Positions 55,083 to 64,000 of a stretch of DNA of 64,000 bases are shown here, piece after piece. Below the pieces are notes generated by a model that was given only the letters and a program-made list of their open reading frames with translations, was not told the DNA's origin and did not search any database. The stretch covers positions 186,001 through 250,000 of the forward strand of contig JAXBDG010000002.1 of NCBI GenBank assembly GCA_036320915.1, given 5' to 3'. Numbering within the stretch: the stretch's first letter is position 1; each line of letters starts with the position of its first letter. This stretch comes from Linnemannia elongata. Taxonomy: Eukaryota > Mortierellomycota > Mortierellomycetes > Mortierellales > Mortierellaceae. The translations under genes were made by a program, and so were the position numbers.

Positions 55083-57632
55083 CTTGGATGAGGTGCTATG
55101 TGAGTGAGAAGTGGGAAGAGGAGGTGGAAGGGTAGTGGGGTGGAGGTGGTGAAGAGACGGAAGAAGAAAAAAGAGGGGCCGTCTGGAGGGTGGTGAAGAG
55201 GATGGGGCTACTGGTCGGGGAGGGTTGGTCGTCGAGGCACACAGAAGAAAGCGAAGAGTTGTGGGGATAGCAAAGGTATTTATACAAAATGGACGTGAAG
55301 CGTGAAGAAGAGGTTTCTTTGTATTGAATACGTTCAAGGGGTGTTTAGAGTACGTTGCAACAGAGTAAAAAAATAACAAAAATTAAAACGATTGATATTA
55401 TCCAACACAACTGTGGATACATCCAACGAGGGGTGTATATTTGTCCATTCGAGCTCAGTCGAGAGCACAAAAACTGAAGAAAGAGTTAACTTCAAGGAAG
55501 AAAGTAAAAGAGAAGGAAGGAGAGTCTGTGTGCCGCTAATCAACGCTTGATGGACCCTCGTGGTCGGTTTGACTTGTTGAAAGTGTTGCTTACCCGGTAA
55601 AGGACTCAGCCAATCAGATCCCAGAAGGCCATGGTATGTCGACTCCTTGGGCGGGTTCCCGCTTCTCATTGGCTAGTCCATTCAACCTCTTTTTACGTGT
55701 ATGGTAGTGTATGCAAAGCGTACACAGTATACACACACAAACACTCACACGCCTTCGTCTTCTCTTTTTCTCAGAGAGAAAGAACACAAAGTTAGATCGA
55801 ACGAACACACAGACAAGAGCATAACCGATGGCCCTTTGTTTTGTCCCAAATGATGTTCCGTCAGTCCCTCCATCTGCCTGTCCATCGGTCTGTCTGGGTG
55901 AATGAATGAACCACCACCATGCAGCACCACCACACCACACACACCACACCACCACCTCCCACCGTGTACCAATTGCATCTGTGTAACTCACCCGCTCCAA
56001 TTCATCCCTGTCGTCTCTCCTCTCTCCCTCTCTCCCTCTCTCCCTCTCTCCTGTCGTCCGTTCTATTTCCTCCGATCGCTTCCTTCCCTCCCTTCTTCTC
56101 CTTCCTTCCATCTCATTTTACCTGTTAAGGTCGATCGAATTAGATTTGTTCTTCTCCTCTCCTTTACCTGGTTCCAGCCCATTTCGTTTTTTTTGGGCCA
56201 ATTACCGAGGGTCGTATGTTTTTGGACAACCTTATTGAAGTTTAGAAAGCACAGAAGCCTTTACTTCAGCCAATCAAATCCCAGAAACATCAGAACGTGT
56301 ATGTGGACCCTCCGCTGTGGCGTTCACTTTTTTTTTTTTTTTCCTGCCAAAGAGATGCGCCAACAATAAAAACAAACAGCGAAAACAAAGGGAAGGGAAG
56401 AAGAGAAGAGGAGCCCGGATTTGCAAATTTTGAAAATGTGGACAATCCCGGGTAATCAAGGTTGGGGATTTGGAGGAGTTGAAAGGGAGAGGGAGTGCCA
56501 TAAATGCAAACCAGGTGATGCACGTTTTGGGGATGCTGAGTAGACTCATCCTCATTGGATGCTTTTTTTTGTGTGCGCGCTCACACTTGCAGAAGGACAA
56601 AGGACAAAGGAGAAAATGTTACAGTCGAGTGTTTAAGAGACGACTTGACAAGAGGGCTCTGAACAGAAGTTGTACGACAGACACTAGGCTACCAGGTGAG
56701 GTGAAGTGTTGCACCTGTTGTCCATCTTCCACACTTCTCGAAGACGATCCTAATTACGACACAATAGCCGATCGTTGCATTCATTCCGCTCTGTGTTTTC
56801 TCAGTCTCTTGCTCTCTGTGTTTGTTTTACCTCTTTTTTCACAGGCTAGATACAAGGCTCCAGGCCCATGTGGAGGGAGGTGAAGGAGAATGAAGTACAT
56901 TGTAAACAAAATGAAGAAAAGAATTTGCAAGGAGTGGAGATGCCCGCCTTTTTACATTGTTTTAGTGCCGATGTGGTAGACGCCCTGCCTCTAAAGGAAG
57001 GTTCGAAGGAGAAGGGAGAGGAAAACGTGCATTGACGATGAGCACGTTGTGGGAAGTCATGGGTGATAGACAACCGTGTGGAAGGTCAAGTGGGCATAGA
57101 GTTCACTCCTATGGTGTCTGGAACCGTCACCATGTTGTGCAAGTCCATTCCAGTGTAGTGCTACTTTTTGTTTCTATCACGATAAGGGAGTCACGATTCT
57201 TGGTAGGAGAAAAAGATGACCGCCTGCCAGTTTCATTCAAACACATGCATCCGGCGTATGCTTTGACATCCATTGCCTCAATGCAGTGCTTTAGTCATGG
57301 ATGTGTGTTTTGTTGTTAAGCCAACCCAACTAAAAAGCATGGACCGCTCCCTGATCATGGAATAATGGCCCTCCTTCTGTGTAATCAAGATCTGTTACTG
57401 TCGCCGCAGCGCACAGCCTGCAACGATTCAACACGGTCGCCTGAGGTTTGTGGTGTTGCAGTGCGTTTACTCTACCCCATTACGGTCACTTCTTTTTCTT
57501 TGAGTACACCGAGCAGTCGTGGGTCTCCTATCCCCATCTCTTTCAAGCTTCAACGGCTACGTTTTTGTGAATCTCAATTACAACACGTAGCCCCTAGATG
57601 GCTTCTTTGGACAACACACACACACACACACA

Positions 57633-57683
<51 letters not shown>

Positions 57684-59964
57684 ACCCGATCAACTCCCCT
57701 TCTGTGCACTTAAGATCCCATACTGTCACTGCTACATTGCTATATGAATATCCAACCCTTGACTCCAAAGTTTGTCGCTCAAGGTTTTTGGCATTGTCGG
57801 TGTTGTAGTTCGTCCTGTCAGTTCCTTTACTATTTTTTGTACAAGAGCTTACTTTCATTGTTCTTGGTGAAAATCAACAAAAGAGTGTATCTCCTTGAAG
57901 GATGGATGCTGGGTAGCCGAACTAGCTTTGAAAACATAATCGAGCTGGGACCTGATATTGCTGAGCTCGACACGACCTGAGAGACTTTTCAAGTGAGTGG
58001 ACAGTTGGGTGACAATAGCCAAAAGCTTGACTCTTCTTGGTTTTTTTATGCAAGAAACGCATGGATCCCTCACTCCTTGATCGGTCTTGGGTCCGAGCGT
58101 TGTGTTCTTTAGCAGCGCAATGAACAAATAAAAGTGATGGCACATCAATTGCGTCCCACGCCATTGGGTGACTCCTCGATAGCATGTAGACAAGACGAAG
58201 CAGCAAGACATCACGTTGACAGACCCTACTAACCACACGCGAGTAAGTTTATCTGGTAAGTGACAACGAGCCAAGCTACACCCTGAAAGCCGACAATGAC
58301 CTAGGCCAAGAAGCCTGTTCCTGCGGTGCAAGGCCATCTTGTAGGTCATCGCTTAAAACAGGCAGAACAACTCGTCTGCCGAACCAGGCAATTGGTTTTT
58401 TTTGCATCTCTCGTCCCCTTTCATAAGGTAATGTGAATGGATTAGGACGGGAGAAAATAAAGGAGACGGACGGTGTAGACACAGTGGGGTTGGTGTCATC
58501 GTGTCATCTTTTTTTTTGCTCACACGACCAAACGTTAGCTATGGTCGGTCAATGGGGATGAGGGATTGGCATGCTTCATAGCAGGCCTTTTTTTTTACTC
58601 GTGTGCTGTGTCTGTCTGTCTGTCTTAGCAGTTATCACATAAATCCAAAGTCAATTGTCCCTTTGGCCCTTGGATGAGAGGACTCTTTATTGGGAAAAAT
58701 GATCTAGTTGCCTTTCATCCCAATTGCAAGGCCCGATGGTAAAGGTTGCGAGTGAGAAATAAAACAGTGAGAAGGAATGAGGCGCCATAGGAGAAGTAAG
58801 AGGTTGAACACCACAAAGTAAACAAAGTAAGCACCAAAGAGTAGCAGGGATGCTAGGTTATATTTGTGCTGTATAGCTAATTCATGATCCAAGGTCTGTT
58901 CAAGGATGAGGAAGGAACCGCGAAGGAAAGGAATGAAGAGAATGAAGGGGGGAACAGGAGATAGTAAGCGAGAGCGATAAGGAGTAAGGCATGCGGCAAT
59001 CCAAGAGTCTACTGCCATCCAGTCCGGTCTTTTGTTGTTCTTGCGCTGCACTGAACTACCTTGCCACTCTTGTCCATTTTTTCTGTGCCATTGGGCGTAG
59101 TTGCAGAGTATTGATGAGTCGCGGTCAAGGGTGCGTGTCCTAAGAGTAAAAGAAAGAGCTGCAAGAATGATGAAGTATCAGACACACGTCGAGAGCCTCC
59201 TTGTTCTAGGCAGACTAGAGCTACATAAGAATGAGTGTATTCCACGTGACGCGATGACACGATGACAGGATGACCTCCGCTTCGCATTCCCGATATGTTT
59301 GCTTTTTGGCGACCTGCAGTGTTTTAGGATGCCAGCGTGTGCGAGTGCACTGCTGTAGCTGTTTCATGGTACCATCGTCGCACGAAGGAAGTATCGATAG
59401 TAACATATGTAGATAAGAGGACCAGTAGTAGGAGTGCTTGTTCCCATTTCTGTGTTCGAATTGATTGTTGTTGTTGTTGTTGTTGCTGTTGTGGGGTGGG
59501 TGGTCCGTCCATGACCTTTCTTTTTCTTTTCTTGGCTATCATTTGGCGCTGCAGCGTTTCTTTTATTTTTTTTATTCCCTCACTCTCCCTAACTTTTTCC
59601 TATTCTTGACTTTGCTTTTGCCTTACCTTTCCCACCTTCCTTCTTTCTTCGCTCTCTCTTTACCGCTCCTCACTCTCTCCCTTTTTCCCCTTTTGACCTC
59701 ACGAGGTCGTGTGTTCTTACTTCTCATCTCCCATTCATCCATAGATTCCCTTACTACCCTCCTTCTTTCATTCTTTCCCTCTGCACTTTCCGCTAAACAA
59801 CACATCACACTTGCCACTCATTCTGTCACTCTTACATGCGCCTTTCTTCGTTGTTACCCACGTCAACACACACGCTTTGTTCATTCTTTTCTTCTTTCTT
59901 ATTCTCCCCCCATTCACCACCCTCTTTGTCCAACAAATCAACCCATCAAACAAAATAGAGTCTA
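55083..59964. other. 4.9-kb divergent region with repeats and no called gene
   Basis: This lies between the phosphate transporter (minus) and the Mg2+ transporter (plus). It contains tandem TCCCTC units near 56023-56053, a T run near 56330-56342, and a (CA)n-(CT)n compound repeat at ~57613-57678. A (GTT)n patch lies near 59463-59486 and a CT-rich leader before 59965. Minus-strand frames at 57855-58349 (164 codons) and 58704-59051 (115 codons, with a hydrophobic stretch) are not low complexity, but match nothing I recognise. Confidence 0.5.
57613..57678. repeat. (CA)n-(CT)n compound microsatellite
   Basis: About ten CA units change directly into about 22 CT units, in an otherwise featureless intergenic stretch. 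Confidence 0.9.
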
Positions 59965-62900
59965 ATGGATCAACGGACAACTCAAACCCCTGCCTCCTCC
60001 TCCTCCTCTGCTGCTGCTGCTATTCCTACCCGCGCTCATAGTCGTCCCGCTCCACGACGGACCCCCTCTGAACTGTCCGCACTCTCCAAGAGCATCCTCT
60101 CCCTCCAGGACGACCTCTCCTTCTCTAACGACAACACTAATACCAACCGCGTCCACTATGACGACAACAATATCCACCACGCGACTGACTCTGGCTCAGA
60201 CCACTCCAGAAGTCGTCAACGCAGGTCTAAGCGTGACAGAGAAAGAGAACGGGAACAAAGAGAACAACAACAAGAATTGCTGGACCACGACTACCTAGTA
60301 GCTGGAGGGTTAGGAGCACAGTCTTCTAAGGAAACGGCACCCCTCCTGCCAGCGTCTACTCGCAACTCGTCGTTTTCCTTCTCTTCCAGGTCACTCGACA
60401 CGGGCAACTATTCTGATAGTTTCGAGGGGTCATCACCCCTACTGTATGGAGACTCCTTTGTCGACCATCAGCCGCTCCAACGGCAGTTCCAAGATCGACT
60501 GCACCAAGAACAGCTCCAAAACACACTCTCGCCAACCTATGGCACAGATCGGCCTGCCTCGCAGCACACCGTCCACTATGATCCCCAAGATAACAACAGT
60601 AATAACAACAATGGGTCGACACCGCAGCGAGTCTGTCTCTCTGGATTCCATCCTTCTTCAACATCATCCCGCCATAGTTATCACAAATCGTCCCCGCCCA
60701 ACCCATCACCGTTACAAGGACCCTCAGTCACATCGACTCGTTCCCAATCCTTTTCATCACAGGCCCATCTTGTCAACTCTCGTCAGCCAACAGGACAAGG
60801 ACAGTCGTCTGGATCGAGCCCCAAGCTCAGCGATCGCAGCAGTGACTCTGACCTCCACAACAGGGATATGACAGAGGATACATTGATCATGCCACAGATC
60901 GTCACTGGCAGTGAGCAAGATCTGCCACATATCGGCGCTATTGAATCGGATCGAGGTCGCCCCGCCAGGAATGTGCTCTCGTCATCCCCAACGGTTCTTG
61001 AGGTGATGGGTCCACTTCCACGAATGATGACTCCCTCGCCTGTGCCTCTCCATGCGCGTCTATCCAAAATTCAAAGAGAAGCCAAGAAGGGTGCGCGTGT
61101 GATTGACATGGAGACCAACGGATCGTCGCACCATTATGACTATGAGGACGTTACAGACTCGAGCCATGACTTTTCGAGCCGGCGGCACTCGGTCGCTGAA
61201 GAAGACGTAAGTTTTGTCCTTCTTTCTTTCTTCCAGATTGGGAAGTGATCAGAACTTCGTCTTGCATGAGGCTGTTGGCAACGACAAGTTTCCCACACAC
61301 ACCTTATTTTTCTTCCATGTCACTAAGCCAGACACCTGTCGCTAACGAACTTTTTTGACAATACGAACTAGGTGTGCTATCCATTACCCGCCACTGATCT
61401 GGAGATCAACTATACCGCATTGGAGGACTACATTCGGCTGGAGCAGATCAAGACTCAAAACATGATGTCAGCCGCAGAAAGCGGGACAGCCAAAGCAGCC
61501 CGAGGACCCCAGGCAAGGATCAAAAGCGCCACAGGCGGATTTTTGTCCAAGCTCAGGGGAGCGTCCTTCACCAGCTCTACTCCACTCTCGACCAAATCAA
61601 CACAGGACTCGAATTATGGTTCAATCCCAGGCAAAAACTTTGGAATCCCTGAGCGAAGCTACAGTCTCTTTGGTGAGCGAGACAAGTCTCAAGTAAGCAC
61701 TCACACATATGCAATTGGAACTGTAAAACGAAAAGAAAAAAGCCAGGAGAGTCAGTTAGCTAATAGTAGGGGTCCACCTTCTTTTTCTTGTCGCACAATT
61801 TAGGTCCCGCTAGATGATGCATATCGATTCACACTCTACTCGACAGCATCTGTTACTGTGCACGCGCAAACATTGGGCGAGATTCCTCCGAGAGGCCAGA
61901 CCCTATCTAACATGTTGCAAGCAGGATATTTTTGGCTAGATGTCCTAGCACCCACTGACGAGGAGATCCGCATGCTCAGTCAGGTGTGTGTTCTTCATAT
62001 TTTATTTTTTTTGGTTGGGTTTGAGAGCACCGTTGGCATCTATTGCGCTGCATGACCTCATGGACTTTATATTGATGTGATGATTTTTCATTCTTCATTT
62101 CACAGGTCTTTAGAGTCCACCCTCTGACAACAGAAGATATCCTGATGGAGGAAGGACGGGAAAAGTGCGAGATGTTCCTCAACTACTACTTTGTTTGCTT
62201 CCGGACATTTGTCCTCGATCCCAACAGCCACAACTTTTTGAATCCTATGAGCATATATACCCTGGTCTTCCCTGGCGGCATCATTTCTGTAAGTGACTTC
62301 TCTTGTCTTGCTGGCGCCTTCCATTTCAATCAAATCGTATAACATGTCATACTTATCGTCACATACTTTTATTATGACAATAGTATCATTTCCGACCAGT
62401 ACCGCATTGTAGAAATGTGAGGAAGAGGATTCGACATTTGAAAGACAGGATAGAGGTGACACCAGACTGGATCAACTACGCGATCATCGACGACATAGTA
62501 GATACGTTTGCGCCGTTGATCGGCGAAATCGAGACAGAGGTCGACATGATTGACGAACTGGTTCTTATTCTGAAAGAGTCGGAGCAGTCGGACATGTTGC
62601 GGAGAATTGGTAATTGCCGAAAGCGGGTCATGAGTTTGCTCCGCCTGCTGACGGGCAAGGCCGATGTCATCAAGGGTTTGATCAAGCGGTACGAGGGCCG
62701 CATGGGGCGTAAGAATATGGGCGAAATTGGACTCTTCATGGGCGACATACAAGGTATGCTTTGATACGGATGCATATATCTTTTGGATTTACTACTTGCA
62801 CATGATGATTGGGCGATCGATTGACACTTTTCTTTTCTATTCGTGCCTGATAGACCATATTATCACGATGCTGCAGAACTTGTCGCACTATGAAAAGATC

Positions 62901-63276
62901 TTGTCCAGATCACACTCGAACTACCTTGCCCAGATCAACATTGAGATGACCTCTGCCTCCAACGAAACCAACGACGTCCTCACCAAGCTCACCGTAAGCC
63001 AAGTTCCTCTTTGCTCGTTTCATTCTTCGTTATATAGCCTTATCCAAGTGTGTCCCTGACTCTAATTAGCAACATTGCGTTCCTTTCCACTTTAACAAAT
63101 AGGTTCTGGGAAGTATTGTGCTGCCGATGAATTTGGTGACAGGTTTGTGGGGAATGAACGTACCTGTACCGGGACAGGAGTCTGAGGATCTGGCGTGGTT
63201 CTTTTGGATTGTCACTGCGATATTCATCGCAGCGGGTCTGTTCCTGTTGATCGCCCGCAAGATCAAGCTCCTCTAG
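59965..63276 (+). CDS. CorA/Mnr2/Alr-type Mg2+ transporter
   Basis: Exons 59965-61206, 61372-61692, 61804-61983, 62106-62288, 62384-62753, 62854-62993 and 63103-63276 give about 869 residues. The first ~420 residues are a disordered, Ser/Gln/Arg/His-rich N-terminus. The CorA domain follows (ILMEEGREKCEMFLNYYFVCFRTF, IDDIVDTFAPLIGEIETEVDMIDELV, RRIGNCRKRVMSLLRLL, NMGEIGLFMGDIQDH). The C-terminus has two membrane helices with the diagnostic GMN motif in VTGLWGMNVPVPG, then a short basic tail ending KIKLL. The long N-terminus resembles yeast Alr1/Alr2 (plasma membrane) and Mnr2 (vacuole) more than bacterial CorA. Which of the two localisations applies cannot be told from the sequence. All six introns have consistent phases. 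AATAAA occurs near 63335. It is followed 181 bp later by MTAP on the same strand. Confidence 0.93.
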
Positions 63277-63457
63277 GGTCTCTCACTGAATACTTTTGGC
63301 CGTTATCAGTTCAGTGAAGCACAGTCACAATTAATAAAAACATCCTCAGCCAACGAAACGGAAACGTTTCTTCGACTTTTTTTCCCTTCTTTTTTCTTCT
63401 TTGCACTGTTCCAGCACAAACTCCTCCAGCAGAAACATAGACTTTCACACTCACACC

Positions 63458-64000
63458 ATGCCCGCTCATCCTCATCCTGCAAGTCAACTTTTCTCTTGTA
63501 TTTGTTTTCTTCTTACTCATTAAACCGTGAGAAAGCAACAGGGAGAACAGTGCGTTCTCTGAAAGGAGACTAACGACAAAAGTCATTTGTGCTAACCTCC
63601 TTTTTCTTTATTCCATTCCACTTCCACTTCCACTTCATTCATTGAACAACACAACAGACTGTCAAGATTGCCGTTATTGGCGGAAGTGGACTCTACAACC
63701 TCGAGGGTCTTACCCACGTCACTGAGGTTCACCCCGACACTGTAAGTTCTTCTCCAATTGCTTCTACTCTTTTCAATTCCAATTGCCTTGTTCTCGTTAT
63801 GTCAGTTTATCAAATTGAACACTTCTAGTGGAAGCTTGCGCTGTACTTCATACTGTTCTTCAACTGACTGTGCAATTGAACCTTCAACACATGAACATGT
63901 AGCCTTGGGGAAAGCCTAGCGATGCTATTACCATCGCCAAGACCGCCTCGGGTCTCCATATTGCATTCTTGGCCCGTCACGGCCGTGGCCACTACTTGAC
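63458..64000 (+). CDS. MTAP: S-methyl-5'-thioadenosine phosphorylase, 5' part
   Basis: Truncated by the window edge. Exons 63458-63478, 63658-63741 and 63903 onward code MPAHPHP, then TVKIAVIGGSGLYNLEGLTHVTEVHPDT, then PWGKPSDAITIAKTASGLHIAFLARHGRGHYL. The phosphate-binding GGSGLY and the RHGRGHY block identify MTAP (Meu1 in yeast). It splits methylthioadenosine from polyamine synthesis into adenine and methylthioribose-1-phosphate for methionine salvage. The first intron begins GCAAGT, a GC donor, directly after codon seven. The only GT nearby would put the conserved TVKIAVIGGSG out of frame. The first exon is only 21 nt. The call is strong even though only about 68 residues are visible. Confidence 0.92.

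Noticed and set aside
57855..58349. 164-codon minus-strand frame between the two transporter genes
   Set aside because: Composition is mixed, but there is no recognisable domain, no splice partner and no promoter or poly(A) evidence; a chance frame of this length is possible in 4.9 kb.

Overview
The window looks like nuclear DNA of an early-diverging filamentous fungus, most likely a Mortierellomycotina-type Mucoromycota. That placement is inferred from overall style and is not proven here. The supporting traits are short GT-AG introns (mostly 80-200 bp) in nearly every gene, F-box/LRR genes, very long A/T homopolymers in introns and intergenic DNA, Asn/Gln/His-rich low-complexity protein segments, and conserved eukaryotic housekeeping genes. 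No rRNA, intact tRNA, CRISPR array, prophage or biosynthetic cluster was seen.

Layout. 1-7 kb: a small hairpin repeat, then two F-box/LRR-type genes tail to tail; the second carries an in-frame TGA. 7.5-10.6 kb: a small His/Gln-rich protein and the tRNA pseudouridine synthase PUS3/DEG1. 10.65-13.31 kb: a 2.66-kb element with ~119-bp terminal inverted repeats and no recognisable coding capacity, inserted between the convergent 3' ends of PUS3 and the next gene. 13.4-18 kb: an EST1/SMG5-SMG6-family gene with a C-terminal PIN domain (nonsense-mediated decay). 18.5-24.7 kb: signal peptidase subunit SPC2, proteasome assembly factor PSMD5 and a G3BP/Nxt3-like protein (NTF2 + RRM + RGG). 27.5-34.6 kb: a multi-pass RING-H2 E3 ligase, a Bsd2/Ndfip-family Rsp5/NEDD4 adaptor and the seven-zinc-knuckle protein GIS2/CNBP. 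35.9-38.2 kb: a 14-3-3 gene. 38.2-45.6 kb: a 7.5-kb stretch with no supportable gene. 45.6-55.1 kb: CKS1, COQ3, the CAF-1 large subunit and a PHO89-type phosphate transporter. 60-64 kb: a CorA/Mnr2-type Mg2+ transporter and the start of MTAP.

The genes are ordinary eukaryotic neighbours, each with its own promoter, not an operon. Some share themes: ubiquitin and proteasome (F-box proteins, PSMD5, RING ligase, Bsd2 adaptor, G3BP/Bre5-like deubiquitinase cofactor), RNA metabolism (PUS3, SMG-like, G3BP-like, GIS2) and cell cycle/chromatin (14-3-3, CKS1, CAF-1).

The most noteworthy non-standard items are the inverted-repeat element with a tRNA-like Pol III promoter inside it, the F-box gene with a nonsense codon, a 37-nt U tract straight after a 5' splice site in GIS2, a 19-nt internal micro-exon in CKS1, a PY motif assembled across a splice junction in the Bsd2 homologue, two GC-AG introns, and three stop-free introns of length 3n. 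Exon boundaries were placed by eye from splice consensus, reading phase and family similarity. They should be exact or within a base or two, and no transcript data were available.
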